DNA of 62,820 nucleotides from Bartonella queenslandensis (GCF_018155095.1 NZ_NAAI01000010.1:1-62820); one strand, 5' to 3'. Shown: positions 10,612-21,377, counted from the first letter of the stretch. The notes: generated by a model from the sequence alone, not told the origin. Numbers and translations are program-made.

Positions 10612-12003
10612 TTAACTTTCTATTTTTTCCCCATTTTCATATATATAACTTGGTTTATACATCGTTACTAATTCTTCTGCCATCGTTGGATGCACTGCCA
10701 TCGTTTCATCAAAAATATCCTTCGTCAGCTTGCCCTTGAGAGATATTCCAATAAGTTGTGCCATCTCACCAGCATTTTCTCCTAAAATATGAGCCCCTAC
10801 AACAATGCGGCTTTCACCATCAACAATAAGCTTCATAAACATTTTCTCTGAACTACCGGAAAGAACATTACGCATAGGACGAAAAACCGTACGATAAATT
10901 TCAAGACGCTTATAACGCTGTATCGCCACTTCTTCTGAAAGACCTACGGTTCCAATCTCGGGCTGTGAAAAAACTGCTGTTGTAATTAAATCATAATCGG
11001 GTTTTGTGGGAATATTCTCAAATGCTGTCTTAACGAAACACATTGCATCATGGATCGCAACAGGTGTTAATTGAATATGACCCGTTACATCCCCTACAGC
11101 CCAAATATGAGGGATATTTGTTGTCATTTTCTCATCAACAACAACAGCCCCAAACTCATTAACTTCTATACCTGCTCTCTCAAGTCCTAAACCGGTGGTA
11201 TTGGGCATCCGTCCCGTAGCTAACAGAACTTGGTCAGTGCTGATCGTTTGCCCATTTGATAAAACAACATCATAACAATTTCCGGCAGCCTGCACTTTAG
11301 AAATTGTTACTCCATAGAGAATAGAAACCCCTTTTTCAATCATTGCATCGCTGAGCAATTGCCGCAAATCATGATCAAAATCACGGAGAATTAAATCACC
11401 ACGATGAAGCAGTGTTGTTTTTACACCTAGCTCATGAAAAATATTAGCAAATTCAACACCAATATACCCTCCACCAACAATGACTATTGATTTTGGGAGT
11501 TCATCAAGATCAAAAATCTCATTAGAAGTTAGGCAAAAATCACCACCTTCTATGATCGTATTTGGTGCAACTTTTGCCCCTGTTGCAATCAAAATTTTTT
11601 CCGCCCTTACCCGCTCACCCGTAGCAGAAAGCTCTAATGTGTGATCATCGATAAAAGTAGCCCGACTTTCATAAATATGCACATTGTTATTTTCTAACCC
11701 CTGACGATACAGCCCTTCTAATCTTGATATTTCTTTATTTTTAGCCGCAACCAACTTTTTCCAACTAAAAATTGGATCCGCATATTTCCATCCAAAACCA
11801 ACGCTTTTCTTAAATTCTTTTGCATATTGTGAAGCATAAACATAAAGCTTTTTGGGAACGCAACCACGAATAACACAGGTACCCCCTATACGATATTCTT
11901 CTGCTATAGCGACACGTTTACCAAGCCCCCCAACAAGCCGTGCTGCACGCACCCCGCCAGAACCACTTCCAATAACAAATAAATCAAAATCAAAAGAGCC
12001 CAC
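10612..12003 (-). CDS. gor: glutathione-disulfide reductase
   Basis: FAD enzyme that uses NADPH to reduce oxidised glutathione. It is 463 residues from a GTG at 12003 preceded by GAAGGAAT. FAD-binding GSGSGGVRAAR is at 12-22, the redox-active disulfide is Cys43 and Cys48 in GGTCVIRGCVPKK, a second dinucleotide fold with GGGYIGVE is near 178, and the C-terminal catalytic His-Glu pair is in MAVHPTMAEEL (about 435-445). These match glutathione reductase better than lipoamide dehydrogenase, whose active site has GGTCLNVGC. A clear terminator lies 140 bases upstream, so gor probably has its own promoter in the 12010-12140 stretch, and with it the downstream aroG-nadE-gltX2 group. Confidence 0.93.
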   Translation of the reverse strand: MGSFDFDLFVIGSGSGGVRAARLVGGLGKRVAIAEEYRIGGTCVIRGCVPKKLYVYASQYAKEFKKSVGFGWKYADPIFSWKKLVAAKNKEISRLEGLYRQGLENNNVHIYESRATFIDDHTLELSATGERVRAEKILIATGAKVAPNTIIEGGDFCLTSNEIFDLDELPKSIVIVGGGYIGVEFANIFHELGVKTTLLHRGDLILRDFDHDLRQLLSDAMIEKGVSILYGVTISKVQAAGNCYDVVLSNGQTISTDQVLLATGRMPNTTGLGLERAGIEVNEFGAVVVDEKMTTNIPHIWAVGDVTGHIQLTPVAIHDAMCFVKTAFENIPTKPDYDLITTAVFSQPEIGTVGLSEEVAIQRYKRLEIYRTVFRPMRNVLSGSSEKMFMKLIVDGESRIVVGAHILGENAGEMAQLIGISLKGKLTKDIFDETMAVHPTMAEELVTMYKPSYIYENGEKIES

Positions 12004-12144
12004 GAACTATTCCTTCTCATATATCTTCTCATATATTTGCAACGATAGGCTAAGGTCATTTATTATCAAATGAAAGTCTTTTTTTCTTTTAAAGGAGCAT
12101 TTTTTTATAAAGCAATAGTCTAAAAGGATAGACTCTTAATTAAA

Positions 12145-12175
12145 ATATTAAAAACGGCGGGAAAACCGCCGCTCT
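12145..12175 (-). terminator. rho-independent terminator after the DUF2059 gene
   Basis: On the minus strand the RNA folds as AGCGGCGG, loop TTTTC, CCGCCGTT, followed by a T-run (TTTTTA). The stem needs a G-U pair that exists only in the minus-strand transcript, which supports that direction. It separates the rpiA/DUF2059 transcript from gor. Confidence 0.8.
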
Positions 12176-12220
12176 TTAAAAAATCAGAAACTGCCAATTA
12201 CTATCATGATATTAATCAAG

Positions 12221-12799
12221 TTATTTTTTATTTTCTGAATCTTTTGATTTATTTTCTGAAGCTTCTGATTTTGTAGGAATCGTAGAATTATTCAAATGAA
12301 GTGTTTCAGACACTTCTTTTTTTACATTTTCTACAAGTTCCTCCATAAGAGCAGAACGCCATACATCAAATGCAGAATAGGAATCACGTGCAATATTGGG
12401 AACTTCTGTCAAAAACTTTTTACCCGTATCAGAATTATAAAATGCTGTAATTGCATCAAGCTCTTTTTGAGTAAAATATTTTGCATACACATGAGCAACC
12501 TCTTTCTCTAGATCAGAGCGCTTTTTAACTAAAGCAAGTGCGTGCTTATCAACGATATCAGAAATAGCTGTTGCCAAATTCGGATCATCACTGATCAGTT
12601 GATTTTTGAAATCATGGACTGCATTTGGTAAAAAACTATCAAATTGATCCGTTGCATGAATGGCCCTAATCGTCTTTCGGGCTGAATCTAAATGTTGATC
12701 ACTCACACCCTGTGCATAAACCATTCCAATATTCACAAAAAAAACGGCAACTGCACCAAAATATATGAAAAAACGCTGCAAAGAAAATATTATTCTCAT
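12221..12799 (-). CDS. DUF2059 domain-containing exported protein
   Basis: A 192-residue protein with an N-terminal signal-like segment (basic MRIIFSLQRFF, then a hydrophobic stretch ending near MVYAQG), so it is probably periplasmic. The mature part carries the DUF2059 pattern, with VYAKYFTQKELDAITAFY followed by SDTGKKFLTEVP (about 105-140). The last 40 residues are charged and Ser/Lys/Glu-rich, probably unstructured. The biochemical function of the family is unknown. It lies 96 bases downstream of rpiA and upstream of gor, a neighbourhood I recall from other Rhizobiales, and is closed by the terminator at 12145. Confidence 0.8.
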   Translation of the reverse strand: MRIIFSLQRFFIYFGAVAVFFVNIGMVYAQGVSDQHLDSARKTIRAIHATDQFDSFLPNAVHDFKNQLISDDPNLATAISDIVDKHALALVKKRSDLEKEVAHVYAKYFTQKELDAITAFYNSDTGKKFLTEVPNIARDSYSAFDVWRSALMEELVENVKKEVSETLHLNNSTIPTKSEASENKSKDSENKK

Positions 12800-12895
12800 T
12801 GAATGATTACCCCAATCGCTAATTATAATTCAAATTCGTTATTCTACTCAAAATCTTTTTTATTGTGCTAACATATCACCATGTAAAAGCCTTTT

Positions 12896-13600
12896 CTAAA
12901 AATCAAATGGTTCTAAAACTTTTATTTGACCATCTGCCATAGCGACGATTGCACGTGAAGCCACCCCTAAAAAAAGGCCATGCTCAACAACGCCAGGAAT
13001 GGCAAGAAGCGCATCCGATAATAATTTAGGCTGCAAAATGCATCCCCAAGATGCATCAAGAATAAAATGACCACCATCTGTTTTAAAAGGATTTTTTCCA
13101 TTCATTCGCAATGCAATTTCTCCAGAAAGTCCTAAATCTTCAGCAACTTTTTCAATGGCTTTGCATGTTGTATGGACACCAAATGGATTCACTTCAATCG
13201 GTAGTGCAAAAGCACCAAGTCTTTTGACCATCTTTGTTTCATCGGCAATGACAAGCATTGTGCGAGATGCCGATGCGACAATTTTTTCATACAACAATGC
13301 CCCCCCTCCCCCTTTAATGAGCATCATCTCAGGACCAATTTCATCTGCTCCGTCAATATCAAGATCTAGTTCAGGTATTTGTTCTAAAGTGCTAACAGGC
13401 ACTCCAAACTTATGACAGAGTTGTTCAGAATATCGTGAAGTAGCAACACCTGTCACTCGCAGACCATCCGCAACACGCTCACCAAGAAGACGAATAAATT
13501 CATTAACAGTTGAACCAGATCCGATACCAAGCCGCATATCATTTTCAATAAATTCAAGCGCTTTAACAGCGGCCCTTTTTTTTAACTGCTGAACATCCAT
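12896..13600 (-). CDS. rpiA: ribose-5-phosphate isomerase A
   Basis: Interconverts ribose 5-phosphate and ribulose 5-phosphate in the non-oxidative pentose phosphate pathway. It is 234 residues, the usual length. Family motifs are [11 protein letters not shown] (25-35, phosphate binding), [12 protein letters not shown] (79-90, with catalytic Asp residues) and KGGGGALL (96-103). The start is ATG at 13600 with AAAGGT upstream. It heads a short unit with the DUF2059 gene; 333 bases of apparent non-coding DNA separate it from comEC. Confidence 0.95.
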   Translation of the reverse strand: MDVQQLKKRAAVKALEFIENDMRLGIGSGSTVNEFIRLLGERVADGLRVTGVATSRYSEQLCHKFGVPVSTLEQIPELDLDIDGADEIGPEMMLIKGGGGALLYEKIVASASRTMLVIADETKMVKRLGAFALPIEVNPFGVHTTCKAIEKVAEDLGLSGEIALRMNGKNPFKTDGGHFILDASWGCILQPKLLSDALLAIPGVVEHGLFLGVASRAIVAMADGQIKVLEPFDF

Positions 13601-13933
13601 GAATGACTTTACCTTTTATCCGCAAACAATATTTATCACTACTCTTACCACCAATAAAAATGATAATAAAAGGCAGCCTCTTCAACTCAATCTACCTAAA
13701 CTTAACCGTCATCTTTTCCTTGAAGAGATGTTACTCGTTATAGAAATATATGGTAAGAATAAAATAGAATAATCAACAATTATCTTTTTTCCGAGAAAAT
13801 TTGTTGGTACTTTTCTCATTCACAATGAAATTGATAAACTGATCAATTTAAAAAACGCAAAAATATATCAGAAAAATCTTTTATTATTTTTTTTATTCTG
13901 TCATTGTTCAGATATGAAGAAAAATGCGATAAA
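13601..13933. other. gap between rpiA and comEC, no gene seen
   Basis: AT-rich, with stops in all frames and no RNA gene. It must hold the rpiA promoter. In several Rhizobiales lexA lies beside comEC; I find no lexA reading frame here. Confidence 0.4.
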
Positions 13934-16213
13934 TTATATGTTTTTTTGTGGATACTGTCTGTGCATATTCCATGGTCTATGAAATCCTAGCGAAGACCAA
14001 ATGATATCACCATTTTGGGTCATCATAACGCTTCCTCGTGATAACAATTTCTGAGGAGTAAATATTATTTTTGCCTTCTTGTGACAAGTTGGATTATGTC
14101 TTGCAGTTGCAAATGTCTGAATAAGAATATCTGCCTCGACACATTGATCTATTTCTCCACGTAAAACGATAACTTTTAATCCATTGTCCAATAAAGATGC
14201 ACATACATGACGATCACACATAAATTGTTGGTGAAACGAAGGTCCGTACTTTGTTAATTTAATCGTTTCATTCAAACGAAATGACTTTTTCCATATGGAT
14301 GTCGTGAACTTAGAGTAATTATAACGATCAATATATAATTTTTCATTATGGATAACCCCCACAAGGCGCATATTATCTGCTATTATCAATTGTACAGGTG
14401 AATGTGTTACATAAATAGAAATGCCTGCCAAGATAAAAAGACTAAAAAAGAGCCTGATGGATGTTTTGAAAAAAGTCAGCCCTACCAAACCTATACTCAA
14501 TAAAACTAATGCAGACAATGGCATAAAACCAGGATTTAAATCAGGAGAAATAGCCTTGATGGCACGTGCAATCTCTATCACAAGATCAACACCAAATCCC
14601 ATAATTTGAAGAGGCAGCCATTCTAATCCTCCTAACATTGCAAGAACTGCGATTAATCCAAAAGGAATAACGAAAATTGAGATGATAGGCAAAGCAAAAG
14701 CATTACTGATAATACTTAAAGATGCCGTATTAGAAAAATGATAAGCAGCATAAACTCCACTTGCACTCCCCGCTACAAAGGAAGATGCACATGTTGAAAG
14801 TATCGATAAAACAACAAAATTTATCACTCCTCCTACATAAGAGGAGACTATTTTTCTTTTACGAAAAATTGATCTTCCGCTCCACCAATCAAAAAAAGCA
14901 ATCAAAGCAGCTGTCGCAGAAAAGGACATTTGAAAGCTAGGGCCTAATATTTCATGGGGTCTAATCGCTAAAGTTATCAACCCCGCAATAGAAAAATTAC
15001 GCATTGTTATGGCAGAACGATTACACAATATAGCAACCAACATAACAGCAATCATCACAAAACTTCTTTGTGCTGATATTGCTAAGCCCGACAAGAGCAA
15101 ATAAAAAGCCGTTGTCATAAATGCAACGATAGCAGCAAATTTTTTACTGGAATAATAGGAAGAAAAAACTGGAAAAAATGCTAAAAAACTACGGATGCTC
15201 AAAAGAACGAGTCCGCTCAACAGAGCCATATGTAAACCTGATATTGATAAAATGTGGGCTAATCCAGCCACACGCAATGCTTCATTTGTCTCATTTGAAA
15301 TACCAGCACGCTGTCCTGTTATGAGAGCAGCCGCAACATTCCCTTTTTCCCCTTTAAGAGCAAGACGGATTCTTTGTGTCATCTTCATGCGTAAATTTTC
15401 AATTTTCTGTAGAACGATAGCCAATATTCCATCATGCTGCAAAACGGAGATTTTTCTTGGTTTTCCTAGATAAACGCCTTGAGCCCCAATCCCTTTAAAA
15501 TAACTATGAAAACTAAAATCGTAACCTCCTGGACGCACTGGCCCAGAAAATGCACGAATTTTAACTTTCCCATACAGGCCATCACCAATTGCTAATCCCG
15601 ATGGCAAATGTCTTGCCAATAAACGAACACGATGAAGACTATGGCGTAACATGGGTTTTTCTGTATTCAAAACATTCAAGACTAAATGAAATCCCCCTTT
15701 GGCAACTGCTTCAATAGAAACAATTCTTCCCGTCAATGTCGTAACAATGTCACAGCTTAACATGGGTGTTGCAATTCGCCACGTTTCTATTTTTGCCGCC
15801 AAAACACCCAATACAATACAAAATAAAAATCCCGTAGGAATCCATATTTTTCGATAAAAACGTGCAGCATAGAATATTGTTAGAACAATACTGACCAATG
15901 CCCCCAATTGTCCCCAACTTGGTTCCTCCTCTAAATGAAAATAAAAAATGATCCCTAGAGAAAAAAAGAATAAAATCAGTGAAAAAAGGATACCAAAAGA
16001 AACCTCTTTATTGATACAATCCGCTAACCATTTTCTAAAAAAAATAATTGCTTCTTTTAAGAGTTTAAATAAAAAAATTCTTTGTTGGCTATAACTGCCA
16101 TTCTTCGCAGCTTCACACTTAGAAAAGACATCCAACCCTATTTGACATGACCTTTTTCTTTCTGTAACAGATCTTACGGATAAACCCTCTTTAACTTTAC
16201 TTTGATTAAACAT
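13934..16213 (-). CDS. comEC: ComEC/Rec2 family DNA uptake membrane protein
   Basis: A 759-residue polytopic inner-membrane protein. I start at the ATG at 16213, which has GGGGAT upstream; a TTG two codons earlier is possible. Residues about 60-130 hold N-terminal helices, then a DUF4131-type soluble domain containing RPGGYDF, then the Competence core with AGLAHILSISGLHMALLSG and many transmembrane helices. The C-terminal 150 residues are soluble and Cys-rich (CDRHVCASLL, DQCVEADILI, a terminal RPW) but lack the HxHxDH metallo-beta-lactamase motif of longer ComEC proteins; I believe this is normal in this lineage. The predicted role is the inner-membrane channel for single-stranded DNA uptake. 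It is divergent from gltX1 across 115 bases. Confidence 0.88.
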   Translation of the reverse strand: MFNQSKVKEGLSVRSVTERKRSCQIGLDVFSKCEAAKNGSYSQQRIFLFKLLKEAIIFFRKWLADCINKEVSFGILFSLILFFFSLGIIFYFHLEEEPSWGQLGALVSIVLTIFYAARFYRKIWIPTGFLFCIVLGVLAAKIETWRIATPMLSCDIVTTLTGRIVSIEAVAKGGFHLVLNVLNTEKPMLRHSLHRVRLLARHLPSGLAIGDGLYGKVKIRAFSGPVRPGGYDFSFHSYFKGIGAQGVYLGKPRKISVLQHDGILAIVLQKIENLRMKMTQRIRLALKGEKGNVAAALITGQRAGISNETNEALRVAGLAHILSISGLHMALLSGLVLLSIRSFLAFFPVFSSYYSSKKFAAIVAFMTTAFYLLLSGLAISAQRSFVMIAVMLVAILCNRSAITMRNFSIAGLITLAIRPHEILGPSFQMSFSATAALIAFFDWWSGRSIFRKRKIVSSYVGGVINFVVLSILSTCASSFVAGSASGVYAAYHFSNTASLSIISNAFALPIISIFVIPFGLIAVLAMLGGLEWLPLQIMGFGVDLVIEIARAIKAISPDLNPGFMPLSALVLLSIGLVGLTFFKTSIRLFFSLFILAGISIYVTHSPVQLIIADNMRLVGVIHNEKLYIDRYNYSKFTTSIWKKSFRLNETIKLTKYGPSFHQQFMCDRHVCASLLDNGLKVIVLRGEIDQCVEADILIQTFATARHNPTCHKKAKIIFTPQKLLSRGSVMMTQNGDIIWSSLGFHRPWNMHRQYPQKNI

Positions 16214-16328
16214 CCGCAAATCCCCACTTTAAACTTGCAATGCGGCTATTGCACACCCTGTCACCTATGTTAACATAACCTTTCTATAAAGTTCCATAAG
16301 TAATATCTCAATTTAAAGGAAAATATTC

Positions 16329-17759
16329 GTGTCTGTTATTACTCGTTTTGCCCCCTCACCCACTGGCTTCCTTCATATTGGTGGTGCTCGTACTGCTCTT
16401 TTTAATTGGCTTTATGCAAAACATACCGGTGGAAAAATGCTTCTACGCATTGAAGATACAGACCGAGAACGCTCAACAGAAGCAGCTGTAAAAGCCATTA
16501 TAGATGGCTTGCACTGGATGGGACTTAGTTATGATGGTTCCCCTATTTCGCAATTCGAACGTGCAGAACGTCACCGCCAAATCGCCGAACAGTTAGTCCA
16601 GAATGGCAAAGCATATTATTGTTATGCCTCACCTGAAGAGTTAGCTGAAATGCGTGAAAAAGCCCGTGCAGAAGGACGCCCACCACGTTATGATGGACGT
16701 TGGCGTAACCGCGATCGTTCTGAAGCTCCTCAAGGTATCAAACCTGTTATTCGCATAAAAGCTCCTGAAGATGGAGAAACAATTGTACACGACCATGTGC
16801 AAGGTGATGTCCGTTTTCCTAATAAAGATTTAGATGACTTTATTATTTTGCGTTCTGACGGTTCACCCACCTATATGCATGCGGTTGTTGTTGATGATCA
16901 TGATATGGGCGTCACGCATATCATACGTGGAGATGATCATCTAACCAATGCAGCTCGACAAATGATCATCTTTAAAGCTATGGGATGGGATATTCCTGTT
17001 ATGGCCCATATTCCTCTTATTCACGGTGAAAACGGTGCAAAATTATCAAAGCGTCATGGAGCGCTCGGTGTTGATGCTTATCGAAAAATGGGATACCTTC
17101 CTGCTGCTTTGCGCAATTACCTTGTCCGTTTAGGGTGGAGCCACGGTGACGACGAACTCATGTCACTTAAAGATATGATTTCTTGGTTTGATATTGACGA
17201 TATTAACAAAGGTGCTGCTCGTTTCGATCTAAAAAAGCTCGATTCCATCAACGGGCACTATATGCGCATGAGCAATGATCAAGAGCTTTTTGATGCTGCT
17301 CTTAATGTTTTACCAGAAACCCCTGGGGGACCACAAATCATTGAAAGACTTGATGAACAACGCCGTGTTCAGTTTTTAAAAGCAATCCCACATTTGAAAG
17401 AACGTTCAAAAACATTATGCGAACTGATTGATAATGCCTCCTTCATTTTTGCGCAACGACCATTACAGCTTAACGAAAAAGCACAAACGCTCTTAGATGA
17501 AAATGGACGAATCATTTTAAACGATCTTTATCTTGCCCTGAAAGCTTGCCCCTCTTGGGATACAAAAGCCCTCGATGAAACTCTTCGCTCTTATATCCAA
17601 ACACAGAATCTAAAATTTGGATCTATCGCTCAACCTCTTCGTGCAGCTCTTACAGGATGCACGACATCGCCAGGTGTCTTGGATGTTCTTATTTTATTGG
17701 GACGCGATGAATCCCTTCATCGCATCAATGACCAACTTATTACAACAATAAGTTCATAA
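16329..17759 (+). CDS. gltX1: glutamyl-tRNA synthetase, first copy (GltX1)
   Basis: Charges glutamate to tRNA(Glu). It is 476 residues from a GTG at 16329 with AAAGGA upstream. Class I signatures are HIGGART (16-22) and a canonical KLSKRHG (238-244), with RGDDHLTN just before the second. The C-terminal part ([13 protein letters not shown]) is the usual anticodon-binding end. It shares the [14 protein letters not shown] start with its paralogue at 5987 but is clearly diverged from it. It is followed by gltA on the same strand after 268 bases, the arrangement common in Rhizobiales. Confidence 0.95.
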   Translation: MSVITRFAPSPTGFLHIGGARTALFNWLYAKHTGGKMLLRIEDTDRERSTEAAVKAIIDGLHWMGLSYDGSPISQFERAERHRQIAEQLVQNGKAYYCYASPEELAEMREKARAEGRPPRYDGRWRNRDRSEAPQGIKPVIRIKAPEDGETIVHDHVQGDVRFPNKDLDDFIILRSDGSPTYMHAVVVDDHDMGVTHIIRGDDHLTNAARQMIIFKAMGWDIPVMAHIPLIHGENGAKLSKRHGALGVDAYRKMGYLPAALRNYLVRLGWSHGDDELMSLKDMISWFDIDDINKGAARFDLKKLDSINGHYMRMSNDQELFDAALNVLPETPGGPQIIERLDEQRRVQFLKAIPHLKERSKTLCELIDNASFIFAQRPLQLNEKAQTLLDENGRIILNDLYLALKACPSWDTKALDETLRSYIQTQNLKFGSIAQPLRAALTGCTTSPGVLDVLILLGRDESLHRINDQLITTISS

Positions 17760-18027
17760 TGTGCACTGAATATATCTCATAAAATGGCTCTCTATGTAGA
17801 TATTTCAACGTAATCTCAAAAGAGTTTTTTCTATCTTATATCATTGAAATACAGTTTTTATTGAGTAATAATGATTAATAAGGGAATATTTTAAGATTGC
17901 ATGTGCTCACTTTTAGAGGCAAATTACCCTCAATATAAGTAAAAAAAGCTTCAGTTATTATATATCTCATACTCTGATGAAGCAGATTCTTAATTTTTAG
18001 AAGAGAATGATCTGAAAGGAATACCGA

Positions 18028-19323
18028 ATGTCTGAGAATAACGCACATATTATTGTGAATGATAAAAAAGTAGAACTCCCCCTACGTAAAGGCACAAGTG
18101 GACCTGAGGTTATCGAAATTTCTTCTCTCTACAAAAAAACCAATATTTTTACTTATGACCCTGGTTTTACTTCAACAGCTTCCTGTGAATCAAAAATTAC
18201 GTATATTGATGGCGATAAAGGCATATTGCTTTATCGGGGATATCCTATCGATCAGTTGGCTGAAAAAGGAGATTTTCTCGAAAGTTGTTATCTTCTTCTT
18301 TATGGAGAACTCCCAACACAACAAGAAAAAAATGATTTTGATCGATGTATTATGCAGCATACCATGGTCCACGAACAGTTTGCACGCTTTTTCCATGGCT
18401 TTCGTCGTGACTCGCATCCAATGGCCGTCATGGTTGCCTGCCTTGGTGCTATGTCTGCGTTCTATCACGACTCTATTGATATTACAGATCCTCACCAGAG
18501 AATGATCGCTTCTGTTCGTCTTATCTCAAAAGTCCCAACACTTGCTGCTATGGCCTATAAATATAGTATTGGACAAGCATTTGTTTATCCACGCAATGAT
18601 CTTAGTTATGCTGCAAATTTTCTTCGTATGTGCTTTGCTGTTCCTTGTGAGGAATATAAAACAAACCCTGTGCTTGCTCGGGCGATGGATCAAATCTTTA
18701 TCCTTCATGCAGATCACGAACAAAATGCTTCTACATCTACGGTACGTCTTGCTGGATCATCAGGTGCTAATCCGTTTGCCTGTATTGCAGCAGGTGTTGC
18801 ATGCCTTTGGGGACCAGCACATGGTGGTGCCAATGAAGCATGTTTAAAAATGCTACAGGAGATAGGTTCTATTCAAAGAATTCCTGAATTTATTGCTCGT
18901 GCAAAAGATAAAAATGATCCGTTTCGCCTTATGGGCTTTGGTCACCGTGTTTATAAAAATTATGACCCACGTGCAAAAATCTTGCAAAAAACCTGTCATG
19001 AGGTTTTAAAGGAGCTCAACATTCAAGATGACCCACTTCTTGATATTGCAATAGAACTTGAAAAAATTGCCTTAAGTGATGAATATTTTATTGAAAAAAA
19101 GCTTTATCCCAATGTTGATTTCTATTCCGGTATTACATTGAAAGCTTTAGGTTTTCCGACCGAAATGTTTACTGTTCTTTTTGCATTAGCGCGCAGTGTC
19201 GGATGGGTTGCACAGTGGAAAGAAATGATTGAAGATCCTGCTCAAAAAATTGGTCGTCCTCGACAACTTTATACAGGCCATGCTATGCGTGACTACGTTC
19301 CTATAGATAAACGTGTAAATTAA
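18028..19323 (+). CDS. gltA: citrate synthase (type II)
   Basis: Condenses acetyl-CoA and oxaloacetate at entry to the TCA cycle. It is 431 residues, as expected for the hexameric Gram-negative form. Predicted catalytic residues are His265 (GPAHGGANE), His306 ([15 protein letters not shown]) and Asp364 (NVDFYSG). [10 protein letters not shown] lies at 227-236. The start is ATG at 18028 preceded by GAAAGGAAT. This is the gene widely used to type Bartonella; the sequence has the genus pattern but I do not name a species from memory. A strong inverted repeat lies 14 bases after the stop. Confidence 0.97.
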   Translation: MSENNAHIIVNDKKVELPLRKGTSGPEVIEISSLYKKTNIFTYDPGFTSTASCESKITYIDGDKGILLYRGYPIDQLAEKGDFLESCYLLLYGELPTQQEKNDFDRCIMQHTMVHEQFARFFHGFRRDSHPMAVMVACLGAMSAFYHDSIDITDPHQRMIASVRLISKVPTLAAMAYKYSIGQAFVYPRNDLSYAANFLRMCFAVPCEEYKTNPVLARAMDQIFILHADHEQNASTSTVRLAGSSGANPFACIAAGVACLWGPAHGGANEACLKMLQEIGSIQRIPEFIARAKDKNDPFRLMGFGHRVYKNYDPRAKILQKTCHEVLKELNIQDDPLLDIAIELEKIALSDEYFIEKKLYPNVDFYSGITLKALGFPTEMFTVLFALARSVGWVAQWKEMIEDPAQKIGRPRQLYTGHAMRDYVPIDKRVN

Positions 19324-19336
19324 AGAAATAATTCAA

Positions 19337-19370
19337 TCAATAAAGCTTTAGTTTACTAAAGCTTTATTGA
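19337..19370 (+). terminator. long perfect inverted repeat after gltA
   Basis: A 15-bp perfect stem (TCAATAAAGCTTTAG and its complement) with the loop TTTA. It starts 14 bases after the gltA stop. No long T-run follows outside the stem, so it may be a weak or processing-type terminator rather than a classic one, but its position and perfection point to 3'-end formation of gltA mRNA. Confidence 0.65.
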
Positions 19371-20030
19371 AAATGATTAAACATCCTTTAAATTTTTTTA
19401 CAAAATCTTATTTTAAAACTCTTATCTACAAAGATAACAGAATCATAAAAGTTTATGAAAAAACTTTAAGTTTTGGCTTTGTAAATAAATTGAGAGCATT
19501 CTTTTGGAAATGAGTCAAAGGTTAAAGGAAATTAAAAATTTTTACCCTATTTATCTTTAATGAAGCGTATCCCTCATCTTTGAAAACCCTATATTTCACT
19601 CTGTATTTCCCCCTCAATAAGAAAAATCCCTTAAGTGCTCTTTTACCATGCTAAAAACTTCATAAAAATCACTTTATAAGGATTATATCTCGTACAAGTC
19701 TCATCTTATCATTATCTGCTAAAATCACACTTCTTTTTACAAGAAAAATCTTTCCAAATACCGGAAAATAAATTTATTTTTATATCCTTTAATACCGAGA
19801 CCTTTCACGCAATAGATGAGAATATTTTATCCTGTTAAGAACTGAAATTTTCTTTACATTTAAACGAATAGTTTTTATTTTAAAGATAATTAGTTGATTT
19901 TAAATAAAATTATTAAAATTCAACCCCTCATTAACAAGAGCTTTCCTTCCTGTATTTCTCCCCCATGTTGATACGAATAAATCATTTTTTTGACAGCAAT
20001 ATCTAGCGTAATGATAGGAAAATAGAGGCA
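19371..20030. other. long gap between gltA and the binding-protein genes
   Basis: About 660 bases of AT-rich DNA with stops in every frame. I see no gene, RNA or mobile element, and no relic I can recognise. Confidence 0.4.
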
Positions 20031-20122
20031 GATAAATTTTTTACATTGCTCCAAAAGAGCTTACAGATTATAAAAATATCTCATGGTTTCATATTTGCCA
20101 GCTTATTGAATAGGAGAACATT
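20031..20122 (+). repeat. direct repeat, copy 1: leader of first binding-protein gene
   Basis: This stretch, running into the coding region, matches 21289-21377 upstream of the second binding-protein gene nearly base for base, starting at GATAAATTTTT. Shared blocks are the CATTGCTC element, AGCTTACAGATTATAAAAAT, the TTTCATATTTGCC block and the ribosome site AATAGGAGAA. It shows that the duplication included the promoter and leader as well as the gene. Confidence 0.85.
20046..20074 (+). promoter_or_regulatory. predicted sigma-70 promoter of first binding-protein gene
   Basis: TTGCTC and TATAAA are separated by 17 bases, and the pair is kept with the same spacing in the duplicated leader at 21303-21331. 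Conservation across the two copies is the main support; no start site is known. Confidence 0.55.
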
Positions 20123-20875
20123 ATGAAGTTATTAGCAAGAGCTCTTATAATAAGTGCAACATTGTTTACCTTATCAGCTAATTCTCAAACGTTGAAAATA
20201 GCAAGTGATGCTTCCTACCCCCCGTTTAGTTATATCGACTCAAATAACGAACTTCAAGGGTTTGATATTGATATATCTTATGCACTTTGTAAAAAAATGA
20301 ATATTGAGTGTACCATTGTCACGCAAGACTTCGAGGGAATGATTCCCGGCCTTCTAGCCAAGAAATATGATGCTATTGTTTCTTCCCTTTCTCCTACAAA
20401 AGAACGCTTACAAAAAATTGATTTTACCGATCCTTATTACAATACAGCACTGGCTGTCATCGTTACCAAAAATTCGGAAATTAAAGAAATCTCGACACAA
20501 GCCTTTAGAGGTAAAAACCTTGGTGTACAATCAAATACAACACAAGCTGCATATGCAGAAGATCATTATGCCCCTGAAGGGGTGAATATCAAACTTTATC
20601 CTACAACAATAGAAGTGAATCGTGATCTTTTAAACCATCGGCTTGATATCATCATCTTTGATAAATTAAAGGCATTAAATTGGCTTGAAAATGAAGGAAA
20701 AGATTGTTGTAAGCTTCTAGGAACATTAGAAGACACAAAATTTCCTATTGCAATTGCGATTCGTCAAAATAATCATGATCTTAAAAACAGTTTTAATAAA
20801 GCAATAGAAGAGATCCGCGCTGATGGAACCTATAATAAAATCATGAGAAAATATTTTACATTCGATATCAATTAA
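20123..20875 (+). CDS. polar/basic amino acid ABC transporter, periplasmic binding protein (copy 1)
   Basis: A 250-residue family 3 solute-binding protein with a signal peptide (about residues 1-22, MKLLARALIISATLFTLSA). Typical ligand-pocket segments are ASYPPFSYIDSNNELQGFDI, DFEGMIPGLLAKKYDAI and KIDFTDPYYNTA. The LCKKMNIECT Cys pair (about 55-62) matches the disulfide of HisJ/LAO-type proteins, so a basic or polar amino acid is the likely ligand; the exact one cannot be read. By hand alignment it is about four-fifths identical to the protein at 21378, so the two are a recent tandem duplication. It has its own promoter and ribosome site (TAGGAGAA). The permease and ATPase genes follow the second copy and would be shared. 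Confidence 0.9.
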   Translation: MKLLARALIISATLFTLSANSQTLKIASDASYPPFSYIDSNNELQGFDIDISYALCKKMNIECTIVTQDFEGMIPGLLAKKYDAIVSSLSPTKERLQKIDFTDPYYNTALAVIVTKNSEIKEISTQAFRGKNLGVQSNTTQAAYAEDHYAPEGVNIKLYPTTIEVNRDLLNHRLDIIIFDKLKALNWLENEGKDCCKLLGTLEDTKFPIAIAIRQNNHDLKNSFNKAIEEIRADGTYNKIMRKYFTFDIN

Positions 20876-21288
20876 ATATTACCATCAATTAAAACTGCAC
20901 CTTTTCCAAAAATATCTTTTAATTTTTTTTGAACAGGAAAAAATTGTTGGAGATTCAGCGTTTTCATAAGAAAAATTTATATTTATCAAAAAACTAATTT
21001 TTAATTGTTTCTCAATAATTAAATGTTTATGAAATCTAATGAAAACAATGGGGTTGTATTTTTATCTTATCTCAATTTTTTTTATATTCAAAATGAATAG
21101 CCTTAATTTTTAAAGAAAAGACCTCAGTTTTTACTCGTGAAATAATATAACCCCACATCATTTCATGAAAATTAAGCTCATACAGCCATAAAATATTTAT
21201 TCTTCTTAAATCAATAAAATTCTTTAAATCAATAAAAAAGGTGATTTTTTGATCATAATGTCCAACATAATAATCTAAAATAAATACC
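20876..21288. other. gap between the two binding-protein genes
   Basis: About 410 bases of AT-rich DNA with no gene. It presumably holds the 3' end of the first transcript; I see no strong hairpin. The last 90 bases before copy 2 are the duplicated leader, listed separately. Confidence 0.4.
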
Positions 21289-21377
21289 GATAAATTTTTG
21301 CATTGCTCAAAAAAAGCTTACAGATTATAAAAATGTGACGATTTCATATTTGCCCGCTTATCCAATAGGAGAATATC
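21289..21377 (+). repeat. direct repeat, copy 2: leader of second binding-protein gene
   Basis: Counterpart of 20031-20122, shorter by a few bases. The promoter-like hexamers, the AGCTTACAGATTATAAAAAT block and the ribosome site are kept; differences lie mainly between the -10 element and the TTTCATATTTGCC block. Confidence 0.85.
21303..21331 (+). promoter_or_regulatory. predicted sigma-70 promoter of second binding-protein gene
   Basis: TTGCTC, 17 bases, TATAAA, the same as in copy 1. It would drive the second binding protein and, by readthrough, the permeases and ATPase. Confidence 0.55.

Noticed and set aside
13934..16213. ComEC as truncated because it lacks a metallo-beta-lactamase domain
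   Set aside because: The C-terminal domain with its Cys pairs and terminal RPW seems typical of alphaproteobacterial ComEC, so the gene is probably full length.
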